Position numbers and translations under genes: made by a program
Shown: in pieces, positions 53,301 to 64,000 of the stretch
Numbering within the stretch: position 1 is the stretch's first letter
Layout: every line of letters starts with the position of its first letter
Assembly (NCBI RefSeq): GCF_000004075.3
Contig: NC_026661.2
Coordinates: 19,806,307 to 19,870,306 of the forward strand
Reading direction: 5' to 3'
Source of the DNA: Cucumis sativus
Lineage: Eukaryota; Streptophyta; Magnoliopsida; Cucurbitales; Cucurbitaceae
DNA: 64,000 nt
Notes under the pieces: model-generated
Told to the model about the DNA's origin: nothing
Seen by the model: only the letters and a program-made list of their open reading frames with translations
Database searches by the model: none

Positions 53301-54329
53301 TTTGATAAATTAAGTGCATACTCGTCATCATCTAAAAAATAGTTTTGTGTTTAAAAAAAAATCCACAATTTTTTGTTGACGAAAATTAACCTAATTCATC
53401 CACTTATTATAAGATAATTACTGATATATTTATGAAATTTATATGAGAAGCAACTTTGTTAATATAAATTTAAAAAATGAATAGATCTAAATTTGATTGA
53501 TACAAGAGAATAGTATTGAAAATATGTGAAGTGATAGGGTTTAGATTCTTAAAATTTATTCAATTTGTAAGAAACTTGGTATAGAGTGATTTTGAAAAGA
53601 GATTCTTTGTACTATTAGTGAAGTTTGAAAAGAATTTGTTCTTAGAACGAAGATACTATTCATAGCATTTAAACATCTTTTGTTAGTAGTCACTCTAATT
53701 TAAAAAAAAAAAAAAAATTAGGTCACTTTTAATTTTGAAAAATGAACTTTTATGGGGCAAGTATCTATGAACTCAAATAATATCATATATCACATAATAA
53801 AAATAATGTGTTAATTGATAAAGAAAAGAAATATGTATTATAACGATATTAAAAAAGTTTTAAAAAATGTAGCTAAAGTAAATTTAGTTCAACCGTAATC
53901 GACATAATATCATATTCGAGATTGAAGTTTCAAATACCCAATCCTCCATTGTTGGACTTCAATATACTATTCTTTACATCTAATTTTGTTACTAACTGTT
54001 GGAAATTACTTGGGCTTCAGGTCCATGGCAAAAGAAGGAGATATCTTGAAAGAAAGAACGTGGTATTGTACCACGTTGCGGTGATAGTATAACAGTTGAG
54101 TTTGGATATTTATGCTTATGCAAAAAATCAAATAAACTCAATTTTTAAAGAATTGAAACATACATTTAATAAGATTAGAGATTAAAATTGAAAGGTGAAC
54201 TAGAGATTTAAACAATCCGTGCATGTACATCCTCCAATTTTTTATTCACGTTTTTCAAGACAACGACTTTATGAGATATATTCCGCTTAAAGTTATAAGG
54301 TCGAGAATGTTCTCTTGTTTTATTAGTAG

Positions 54330-54600
54330 GGTGTGTATACGTTGACTAAACATTAACGATTAAAGAATATACATGTATATATATAGAAACATGTTTCAAA
54401 TTTGAGTTGGTAGTTTACATGCAGGCCATGTGTTACGTAATACGCATTTAAATAAAAGGAGTTAAATTTTTACCATTTAAAAACATTCATTTGGATTACG
54501 ACAAACAAAATATATCATTACAATGCGACGAGGAGTACCTCATTTTGATGTAAATTTAGTTTGATATTGATGTAGCTTTTTAAATAGTTGGTATGAATGA
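54330..54600. repeat. Diverged direct duplication, right copy
   Basis: Partner of 53025-53300; begins near GTTGACTAAACATTAA (left copy GTTGACTAGACAATTAA) and fades after GTAATTAAATT. Confidence 0.75.
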
Positions 54601-55101
54601 ATGATGTGTGGTAATTAAATTAAATATCTTCTTAAAAAACAAATATACATACAAAAAATAACATGGGTTTATTTTTCTCATTTTCGAGTTCTCGATATTC
54701 TATGTTGCAATGAAAATTGAAGTGTTCGACTTCAAACCTGAATGCAACAAGAGATATGAATCATGATTTTTTGAAATAGTCATAGATGACGTCTCTCGAC
54801 TATTAAATGGAGAAAAATAGGTGTTAAATATATTTTTACAAGCACGGACTAGATAAAGATTTGATTTGAGGTTGAAGGACAACTCGAATTTAGAGATTTA
54901 TAGATTTTTCACGAATAGTAATGAAGTTGACGATTTAAACATCTTCTAACTATATTGTCCACAATTTTTGTAGTTGAATGTTCAATCTTCCATCCCACAA
55001 GTTTTATACTAAAAAAAACTAGATTTGAGTTTAAGAGAATTAAACTAATTTGGCGCAAATACAATTTATGTTTCATTATTCCATAAATAATTAATAAACT
55101 C

Positions 55102-55270
55102 GGCCCATGAGATGGCCCAGGTTAAGAAAGCTAACGGACTTCTAAAATTAGAGGCACAAGCCCATTTGAGGCCCAAAACCAATGTTCTTACTCGTGGACC
55201 TAAATCACCTACTAGAATGATTTATCCAACTGTCGAACGACGTCGTTATTCATACCGTATAGGCATATAA
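55102..55270. promoter_or_regulatory. Orphan promoter-like block: four site II motifs, GACGTC palindrome, TATA-like sequence
   Basis: GGCCCA at 55102-55107 and 55114-55119, AGCCCA at 55159-55164 and GGCCCA at 55170-55175 are four site II elements in 74 bases. The perfect palindrome AACGACGTCGTT follows at 55236-55247 and CATATAAG at about 55264. This is the anatomy of a plant housekeeping or small-RNA promoter, yet no ORF follows on either strand. Confidence 0.35.
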
Positions 55271-57580
55271 GAACCCGAATTGTATGTGAATTCAATTTAA
55301 GTACAATTTGAACAATTATAGAGAGTTACCTTCATAAATTAGGTTTGACTAATAAGCAAAGATAATCCAATATCAACTTTGATTAAAACATCCACCATTG
55401 GAGCATAGAGTTTTACTTTAAAAGAAAAGGAAAAAAAAAAATTGAAAAGCCAAGGTTGACTTGATCCTCCACCATTACCCACTACAAACACCTTATGGCC
55501 TAACATTTAAATCTAACATCAATACGATTATTATCAATATTATAAACATATAACTACAACATATTCATATCAAAATTAATTATTAATCTAAAAGTACTTT
55601 GATGTTTTTAACCTATGCTTTCCAAGATTAAATTATATTTATTATTATAATGGAAGGGAGTCAATATTTCTTTCTTTCAAGAAAATGGAAAGATTTCATT
55701 ACTCTTTAAATAATATTTTTAAAAAGGAAAAGTAATTATTTATTATTTATTTCGGGAAAAGGAATATTTCTGAATTATTTTTGTGAAATTTATAATTGAC
55801 AAATTAATACGACTCGATCTTTGCTTAGAATGTTTAGTCAATTCTTGCCGTATTTGACTATCTAACCATATAAAATCACACTTACCCTAACCCCATTCTT
55901 ATCCAACTTAGGCCAAACTTTGTGTCCCCAAAATTACATTCAATTCCAATCAAAGTTACCGAATAAATCTATTTTTACGGGTAAAATGTTTCATTTACGT
56001 CAAATTCAGTTGAGCTACGTGAAAATTTTAAATATGTTGTGTTCTTTATTGAATTTTTTATTTATACTTAATTGAAGTCTAATAAAAATTAATTGTCTCC
56101 ACTAGTACACAAAGGAATGATAAAGTAAGGAAACTTTTTACTTAGATAATGAAATTTAGTTGTGATAAATGACGGAAGAATTCCTCAATCATAAATCAAA
56201 TGTCCAAATTCAAATGATACAACTATTTTAATTAGTATGACTAAAGTTTTGCTTTTATTTTATGAAATATATACTTTTGAGACAAGTTGATAAACTGTCA
56301 AATCTTTATTAGTCCATCTCATTCCATTCATACTTAATGCAAATAATACAAACATATATGTTTATAAAATAGTTATTACTTTAAATTTTATTTTTCTTCG
56401 TAAAATTATTTGCGACCAAGGGAGACAAATGCAATTTTTTTTTCTTTGGAATGGAGGTTCAAACGACAACTTATTATTAGTAGATTCGGAAACGAAAATT
56501 GAAAATATAATTAATTTAAAAGTGTATGAATCAAATTGGATGGTAGCTATTTACATGGTCATTAAAATTTATGGAAAAAAAGTGTTTTCGTTTTCTAGAA
56601 TATTTGGATGGCCATGATTTTAAAAACAAAAATTGGCCTTTTCTTTTAAGTTATTGCAATTTTTTTCCAATTCATAGGCATAAATAATAATAATAAGTAA
56701 CAATAATATATTATTATGATTATTTTACTTTGAATGTTTAATGTTAATCCACCAAAACCCCAACTACCACCATTGGTTTATCTCTTGACTTTTCTTTTTC
56801 AATTATGTATATATTAAAGAGTAAAAAAAGTTGAATTCTTTTTCTTAGGTCATTTGCATTGTGGAATTTTCCTTTTTCTTGCAAAGATTCAACGGATAAA
56901 GAAAGGAAGCATAATTTTATAAAGTTTTTTTGAAAAAGAAAAAAAGAGGAGTCAAAATAGGAACTTTTTTAATAAAAAGAAAATCCAATTCTAATTTTCT
57001 AATCTCAATGATTATGCAAAATTACTTTTGGAATTGCCTTCCAATTTCCACGGCCACATCGCTATTAAATATGTGGTATATAATCAATTCAAACATAAAT
57101 TGTAGTAGATATCAATTTTGTTTTTCAAAATTTTTTATAGCCCTATCCAAATTTTTAAAAAGTTCATTTATGTTTAGCTACTTAATTAGATTTTTTCAAA
57201 TCAACATGAAAAAAAACTTATTTTACCTTTTCTTTTTCTGTTTAGACAAATGGTTTTAATTTATTGAGCTAATTTAAAATTCACACTTGTATGAAAAGTC
57301 AAAGACAATATTTAAGTAAGTTTTTAAAACATACTTTGATCAACTATATAATATGACATACAATATCTTATGTACATAAACATTAGAGACAACCTTTTTC
57401 TTTTTTAATTAAAAATCATATTTAACAAATCTTCATAGTCTAATCACTTATATTGAGATAAGATTAAAAGTTTTAAATTTGTGAGCCTATATTTAGTTGA
57501 ATGATGGGCAAAATTTAAATTAATTAATGGTATAGTATTAGTATATATGAGGACTACTTTATATAGTTTAATAAAAATGA

Positions 57581-57602
57581 TGTGTGTGTGTGTGTGTGTG
57601 TG
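57581..57602. repeat. (TG)11 microsatellite
   Basis: Uninterrupted TG dinucleotide repeat, likely length-polymorphic. Confidence 0.9.
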
Positions 57603-60080
57603 TATTGGTTGGGTTTTTCAAGGGGAGCATAGTGCATGCGCAAGCTCTTCTTTTTCGTGCAAATCTTTGGCCTTATCCAAACTCCTAAAAGCGAAATGAA
57701 ATTGCTTTTGCTTTCTTCAAAAAGCAATTTTGGTATATGCCCCTAAACCTTAAATATATACAACACATTATGCTTCTAATCAAATGTCATAATCTTCCTC
57801 TTAAATTTTACTTTCTTTCTTTCTTTCTTTTGGTTTATATTTGTTTTCTCTCCCTCCCTTTCTATGAAATTTCTTGGAAAAGAACGAAATTTTCCTCCGA
57901 CTTTTTTTATCCCTAAAAAGTCTAATAGTTTTACTAATTGGTGTTCCAATCAAAAATTTAGAAAACATGTTGAATGTGTTGTTTAATTTGAAGTTCATAT
58001 TTTAATTATTGATCCGTAGCTGTTGGACACTATGATTGGTATTGTTGTCACGATAAGATCATTATGCTTTGTGAAAGAATGGTTTTTTTTCTTTTTTCTT
58101 TTTTTTTGTATATGAATCGTCTATTTGGTTAGTACTTGAGTAGACTTTCTTTCATTGCTGACTCAAAAGGATATAACAACATTTTCTTATGGTACGTATT
58201 TGATTGTGTAAGAGTTCGTCATGTGCAAATGGAAGGGAGTGAAGAAATTAAAGTTGATTTTTTGAATACACAAAAACTCTACAACAACCTAGAGTTTATT
58301 GCCTTATTGCCTCATTCTTTTTATTAAGTTCTTACTAATGATATCGATAGTTTTGAACTTGACCTAAAAGCATCTAATTTAAAAAATATTTACGATGATA
58401 ACATTACATACTTAGATTAAAGTGGAAAGGAAAGTAACAGATTTAGATTAAATAAGTTGCGATTAAGTTAAATAGTAATGAATTAGATTTTAGCAATTAG
58501 AAGAAGTATATTTGAAGGATTTAGGAAAGTGGACCTAAAGAATGAGATTGAATTTGAATAGGGATAGTGACACAATAAAGAAAAAGATGAAGAGATGTTC
58601 ATTATGACAAATTGTACATATTCATGCTTGGTGACATTTAGCTTTGGAAGAGGTGAAGGTGGGAGTGAGTTCTTTCTTCAAAGGGGACCATATAATACAC
58701 TTCTTCAATAATTACTTTTCTTTTATATCCACTACTAATTCTTACCCCCAAGAAGAAATTTTACTTCACCCTTTGGTAATAACCCTTTTCTGATTTTTCA
58801 AATTTTTTTATATTTATAGATTTAATTTTCAAAACCAAATAATCAATCAAACAGAGAGTTTTGACAATACTATTGATGATGAGAAAGCAAATAAAATAGT
58901 CATCAAAATAGGTGGAGCATTAAAATTTTATTTTTAGAGTTTAAATTGCACCATACCACTGTTAATTTTTTTAAAAAGTATATAAATTATGATTTTATTG
59001 CCAAATGTAAAATTAGGCAGAAGAACAAAGAACGTTATTTTGTAAATAAAATGTTAGAGAGTTTGAAAAAGTCATATAATTGTAAAAATTGATTAAGCAT
59101 TAGATTTTTCCCACCCACCAATATTTGATGGATCACAATCTTTGAAATGGTTGAAAAGTTGAAGACCCCACTTGAGTTTACTAGGAAATCTCCTCCCCAA
59201 CATGTATTAATTAATTAATCATGCCTCTCTTACCATGCATCATCATCATCTTAAAAACTTTATATTATATTCCAAGACACCAACTTTGAACCATTAAAAC
59301 CCCAAATTTTGTTACACACTATTCTAAACCTCTTTCTTTTTCCTTTCTCTTTAAATCTCTTTAGATTTTAACACACATTATTATAAAATTAATTAACCTT
59401 TCTTTCACTATTGTTTTACCTCTATAATTAAGCAAACTTAACTTTCTAATTACACATCAGCTCATCGTTTGCGTTACCCTTTTTCTTTTCACATACACCT
59501 AATTTAATATATTTTTCTTTTTATAAATAATGATTTGGAAATGGGACCCTGGTCGGTTTCATACTTTATTCTTTCTCTTTTTATATCTAATTTGTTAATT
59601 TAATTGAGTATTTAATCAAATCATGTTGGGTGACGTGGAATACTTCTAACACACCACATCATCATCACCACAACACCTTTTGATTGTTTTAGTTTATAAT
59701 TCTTTACATTTAGATTTGTTTTATAATTATTTTACTCTCTAAACTTGAAAACAAAAAACTATTTTGATTCATGATCTTTAAAATATCGTTTTTTTTTCTT
59801 TCCTTTTTTCTTTTTTTAATTTTTTATTAAGAGGAAATAATTTGTTAAATCAAAAGGTCTAACAAACTTCTTTCTCCTCTATTCAGGAACCAATTATAAT
59901 TAAACTACGTTATAGGGAAAAAGGAATACAAAAGGTATAAAGAATATATTAAATTGAAATGGGTAAAACAAAAAAGGACCTCTGAAGTAAAAGAATTGTA
60001 TTAAAAATTGTTGAGGTTTTTCTTTTCACGAGTCAAAGCACGCGCAAAGAGAAAGATTGGGAGGGAGGCGGCAGATCAAT

Positions 60081-60098
60081 CACGTGAGTACTCACGTG
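60081..60098. promoter_or_regulatory. 18-bp perfect palindrome with two G-boxes
   Basis: CACGTGAGTACTCACGTG is its own reverse complement and carries two CACGTG cores 12 bases apart. bHLH (PIF/MYC) and bZIP factors bind such sites. It lies about 1.2 kb downstream of the HD-Zip II stop codon. Confidence 0.5.
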
Positions 60099-61279
60099 CA
60101 ATTAAACTCAAAATAATAACAATAATTTTAAATACCATTTAAATTCCCTCAACCTCAACTTGAACTTTAAGAGAGAAAAAACCATTTATATCCATATATT
60201 TCTAAGTTTAATTTAATTTCAGTCTATACATTTTTAATAAATTTAAAAATTAATCTTACTTATAAAATATAAATAAATTATTAATTCAATTATTTTTTAA
60301 ACTGCTTTTGAATAATAATGTTTGAAACACATTCATCTATTTTCTAAATATAATAACAATAATTATTATTAATCAACTACATTTAAAAATTAATAAGTTT
60401 TAAAATAAAATAAAAGTAGATGGAGAAATTGTAGAAGTCTTAAAGATGTAAATTTGGTATATTGAGATAACAAAATGGCCGAAAAACATATATCCAGCCT
60501 GAATGTGTAATTATGATGAGAGATTATTTAATAATAAATAAAGTGTTAATAAATAAGCAAACAAATTTGAAATACATTTTAGTGAGGTTAAAAAATAAAT
60601 AAAATTTAAAAACGCAAACATAAAAGTACGAAATGCCGGTTGGGGACACCACAGTCATAATAATTGGAACATCCACGAGGAACAAGAAGACGTCAATTTA
60701 CATTATTACCCCCCCTCTCCCCTACCCCATCCGCTGGTTTTTTTTTTACTGTATCATCTTCTTCCTCAAGAAACTCTGTTTTCTCGGGTCATTTAACTCA
60801 ATGGCCAACATCATGATCGTTAACAAAATAAACCTCTTTCCTCACTTCCCCTTCTTCTAGTAATCATATTTACACAAACAAACAGCAGATAAATAAATAA
60901 GGAATACCAACAAGAAACACAAATCACTAATGATTGTATATAAGAATTCTTTTCTTATAGATTTCTTTCTTCACAATATATCAGAAAGAAAATCCATGGG
61001 GGAAAGAAAAAAGAAATAATATCTTGAACAAACAAACAACCCCCAAAATGGTGAAGAAACACCTCAAAGAAGAGTGGAGAGGGGAGGAGAAAGAGAAATG
61101 TGATGATGATGATGATAAATAATAACCTGTTTTATCTTTTTTTTTTTCTTCTTCTTCATTCTTCTTTTTCTCGGATTCTACTGATTTTCCTTTTTTTTGT
61201 TTTTCATCTTTTGCTTTTGGGAAAAGGGTTTATGTACAAAAGGGACCACCATCATGATTCGCCTAAACCCATCTCGTTA

Positions 61280-62556
61280 TCATGAAGCTGTTGACTGGTG
61301 GGACTGTGTTTTAGCAGAAAATGGGAAAGATGAAGAACCTGGTCGCCCACCACCAATGGCTAACCCAGATCGTTTTGTAACTCCCTCCGTCGCAGCGACG
61401 GTGGAAGCGGCGGAAGATGAGGTTACTCTTTCACAAGACGGACACATGGTTAGTGTTGTAGCTGGTAATTGCATGTAGAGTGAATTTGTGGTTTTCAAAG
61501 CTCTTAATTCTTGAAGCTCCTTTTGAAGCCGTCGATTCTCTTCTGTTAATGTCTCACAACATCTTTTCAAATACTCACAATCTACCTCCGTTTGCTTTAA
61601 TTTCGTCCTGTTAGTTTCACTAAAATTAGAAAACAAATTCCATAGATGAACCCAATTCAATTCGAAAATCCATACCCAAAACCAACCTTGCTCTTCTATT
61701 TTGAAACCAAACTTCCACTTGGCGAGGACGGAGATTCAGTTGCTTAGCCAGTGCCTGTTTCTGTTTCTGCAATCGATATAAAAAGAAAAATAAGAAGAAA
61801 AAAAATCGGATTCGGATTCGGATTCGGAAATAATCTTTGACGAATCGATCGATGGGTTTTTTTTTTTTTCTTGGTTGAAATTTCGGACTTACAGGGTTCA
61901 ATGTGTTGTGTTCTTTGAAGCTTTCTTCAAGAAAAGCGGATTGTTCTTTAGAGAGTCTGAGTTTCTTCCTTGTACAACCATTTTCGTCTTCATCACTAGC
62001 TCTTGAAGAAGCTCTTTCAGATTCACCTACTTCGTTCATTACGCCATTTTCCATTTGATCTCTCCGGGAAGAAATGTTACCTCCGCTGCCGTACAGTCCA
62101 AATTCCATTTGAAACGAGGACGCTGCGCTATTCGGCGATGCGGTTCGATCTTCGCCTTCATCTGCAAATAATCGATTTCCTTTAGAAAAATTAGGGGGGA
62201 AATGATTCGATGATTTTTGTAGTGATTTAGTACGGCCTTTCGAGATTCTTACCGTTTTCGGACGACGGCCATGGAAATCCTTGGTACGGGTTAGTTAGGT
62301 TTCGAGGAACGGGATTATGAGGGAGAAGATCGAGTTGAGTCGGTGGATCTTCATTACCGTCGGATTCATCTTCTCCTTGATTAGGTTTGTCTTCGTCGTC
62401 TTCTTTATCTCCGGCGACGGAACGGCCAATCGATAAGTCGACACAGAAGCCCAAATCTTTGCGGGAAAGTCGGCGCTGGGGGGAGGGGACTTGAGATTGC
62501 TTCTCGACAAAGCGAAAGGGCTTGGGGGCGTCGCCCAAGCTGAGGCCAAGCTCCAT
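61280..62556 (-). CDS. HAT14: HD-Zip class II transcription factor, HAT14-like, 4 exons
   Basis: Nuclear homeodomain-leucine zipper repressor; class II members act in shade avoidance, auxin response and leaf polarity. Exons on the minus strand: 62556-62253, 62161-61893, 61766-61687 and 61607-61280; 326 residues. The N-terminus [19 protein letters not shown] contains an LxLxL (EAR-type) repression motif at residues 3-7, followed by KDLGFCVDL as in HAT14. The homeodomain is at about 165-223 ([37 protein letters not shown]). The adjoining zipper has [20 protein letters not shown]. The CPSCE redox motif of class II occurs in [12 protein letters not shown] minus-strand TATA box lies at 62676-62683. 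Orthology to HAT14 is from overall likeness; HAT3/ATHB4 relatives are less similar at the N-terminus. Confidence 0.93.
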
Positions 62557-62675
62557 CTGTGCGGCGGCGCAGAGGGAGAAAGGTAAGGAATGGAGTGAAC
62601 GGGGAGTTCGGGAGTGGAGAGGACTGCGGGAAAATGGAAAAAGAGAGTACAGAAATATCGATACGATGAGTCAAA

Positions 62676-62683
62676 TAAATATA
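62676..62683 (-). promoter_or_regulatory. TATA box of the HD-Zip II gene
   Basis: TATATTTA on the minus strand, 120 bases upstream of the ATG, with a pyrimidine-rich leader between. Confidence 0.5.
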
Positions 62684-62699
62684 AGGCAGATGCAGACTC

Positions 62700-63640
62700 C
62701 AAAAAATAAATTAGAAAATCACTATATTAATTAGCCTTAAAACGCTGTGTGCATTTAAATCTCAAGATTTTCTCCTTTCTTTTTTCTTTTTTCTTTTTTC
62801 TTTTTTCTTTTTAATTTCTATTTTTCTTTTTAAACTTTCATTTTATTAGTATTTGTTTATTTATTTATTTATTCAAATTTAACTTGTCTTAAGAAATTTT
62901 ATATTTTTGTCGTAACATACAAATCAATTTATTATTAATAGTTTGGATAAAATGAAATCTATTATCTATCATTTTATTGCTGATCCTTATGGTAGACAAT
63001 TTACAAATAAATATATATATATATATTCAACTATCCGTACTGTTTACATATTTAATTAATAAAGATAAAGATTGAACCTGTTATTTCTAAAATCAAATGT
63101 CATATCAATAATTATCAAACTAAGTTCCATTCGACAACAAATAAGTAAATATGTTTAAAATAACATTAATTTAACGTAATGTGAGAATTTATAAGAATAC
63201 TTGACTTTAAAGTTTCTTTCTATTTTCAAGTTTATTTAAGTAAAACCTTAAAATAAAAATCTTAGGTACATAGTACGTAGTACGATTCACGTATATTGTG
63301 TACATAAGACATACAAAGATATATTCACTCAAATATATCATTAAATTAAAAGTTTGAAAACTCTTATATCTGTATGACCAAAATAAGTTGAGCTACACTG
63401 AAAGGTTATGTTAAAAAAGGAATTAAAACTTAGAATGGAAAAAAGAAAAAGAGAAGCAATATTATTGTTTAGTTGTTCATATGGTGTGTGGGAAACCAGT
63501 TTGACCGACATACATCTCTCAGGTTGACAAACACACGTGATACCCCATTTTTATTTTTCCAATTTAAATTATATAATGTATAATTTGAAATTTGAAATTA
63601 AAAAAATAGAATTTATTTTATTTAAAGAAAAAAAAAAAAA
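62700..63640. other. Upstream region of the HD-Zip II gene
   Basis: AT-rich. Contains a (CTTTTTT)n tract at about 62775-62812 and an (AT)n run near 63011-63025. No coding region seen. Confidence 0.45.
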
Positions 63641-63719
63641 AGAGGATGATTTTGGTGGCAGTGGCTTGGTGGTTAAGGTTGTCGTGTGGGGGAAAAAGAA
63701 AAATTATATATAAAAAAAA

Positions 63720-64000
63720 GAAGCGCGTGAGAATACTCAAGAGTCAAATCGGGGTCCACGGATTATTACGTGCTCATCATCCCCTCTTAACGCCTCAGAT
63801 CCTATACATTCTTCACGTCCATCTCACGCTCCAAATACTCTATCCTCTCTTCTTTCAAACCTTTTTCCTACGTTTCTCCATTCCTCTCCATTATACGGAC
63901 TCTTCTTTTCAATTTTCTATATATATTCTTTATGTATTTTTCTTCCAAATTTTACTATTAATTACTAATAGTAAAACCTTGGATTTGGGGTTGCATGCAT
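63720..64000 (+). promoter_or_regulatory. Possible promoter and leader of a gene beyond the right edge
   Basis: The last 280 bases are C/T-rich on the plus strand, with CTCTATCCTCTCTTCTTTCA and similar runs, unlike the AT-rich DNA before. This is how plant leaders look, so a plus-strand gene may start just outside the window. No start codon with an open frame is visible. Confidence 0.3.

Larger units (their letters stand above)
51300..55090. other. Gene-free AT-rich region, first part
   Basis: No coding region recognised. It contains a diverged direct duplication (53025-53300 and 54330-54600), a GC-richer patch at about 52740-52870 without an ORF, and many poly-A/T tracts. Confidence 0.45.
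55280..61000. other. Gene-free AT-rich region, second part
   Basis: No protein gene recognised. Microsatellite (TG)11 at 57581-57602. Short ORFs (for example 56930-57259 and 58136-58327) are AT-rich, with non-ATG starts or low-complexity content. The last part is the downstream region of the HD-Zip gene and contains the double G-box at 60081. Confidence 0.45.

Noticed and set aside
56930-57259. 109-codon AT-rich open frame
   Set aside because: Composition is that of translated poly-A/T DNA (Lys, Asn, Phe); no motif and no promoter.
58136-58327. 63-codon open frame with less biased composition
   Set aside because: Starts with TTG, has no homologue that I recognise and no gene-like surroundings; it may be a fragment of an old element.
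63655-63690. tRNA A-box-like GTGGCTTGGTGGTTAAGG
   Set aside because: No matching T-arm, anticodon stem or acceptor stem follows within the needed distance.

Overview
The window is nuclear DNA from a flowering plant, most likely a dicot. The genes are split by AT-rich GT-AG introns, the intergenic DNA is very AT-rich with poly-A/T tracts and microsatellites, and every recognisable product is a plant nuclear protein (plastid PSRP2, HD-Zip II, TBL, EMSY-LIKE, MCTP). The protein sequences look cucurbit-like to me, but that is recollection and was not tested. Exon borders were read by eye from splice sites and reading frame; each recognised multi-exon model closes in frame from ATG to stop.

Layout. 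1.2-2.7 kb (-): ribosomal protein eL6. 3.6-5.9 kb (-): a single-coding-exon MCTP with three C2 domains. 9.0-11.5 kb (+): plastid ribosome-associated PSRP2, an RRM protein. 12.2-17.5 kb (+): a tandem cluster of a small intronless family that I do not recognise. It has three intact genes of 57, 67 and 68 residues and one apparently frameshifted relic, all sharing a C-terminal block like APIVVSYFPV..SRL. 18.9-21.3 kb (-): a TRICHOME BIREFRINGENCE-LIKE acetyltransferase. 23.3-25.3 kb (+): uroporphyrinogen-III methyltransferase. 26.6-30.8 kb (-): a 13-exon GH1 beta-glucosidase. 31-37 kb: AT-rich DNA without a gene. 37.0-39.5 kb (-): box C/D snoRNA assembly factor BCD1. 41.0-46.4 kb (+): an EMSY-LIKE histone reader. 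47.1-50.9 kb (-): a SANT-like plus bromodomain protein. 51-61 kb: about 10 kb without a recognised gene. 61.3-62.6 kb (-): an HD-Zip class II factor close to HAT14.

The genes are ordinary dispersed plant genes, not an operon or pathway cluster. Loose links can be drawn: eL6 and BCD1 both serve ribosome production and both have site II (TGGGCY) promoter motifs; EMSY-LIKE and the bromodomain protein are both chromatin proteins and are convergent neighbours; PSRP2 and SUMT both act in plastids.

Most worth following up: the small SYFPV-motif gene cluster with its decayed fourth copy; a 102-bp tandem duplication over intron 7 and the start of exon 8 of the EMSY-LIKE gene; an upstream ORF overlapping the PSRP2 start; a likely distal first exon of BCD1; a bromodomain that seems to lack the acetyl-lysine-binding Asn; and a promoter-like block at 55.1-55.3 kb with no gene beside it.
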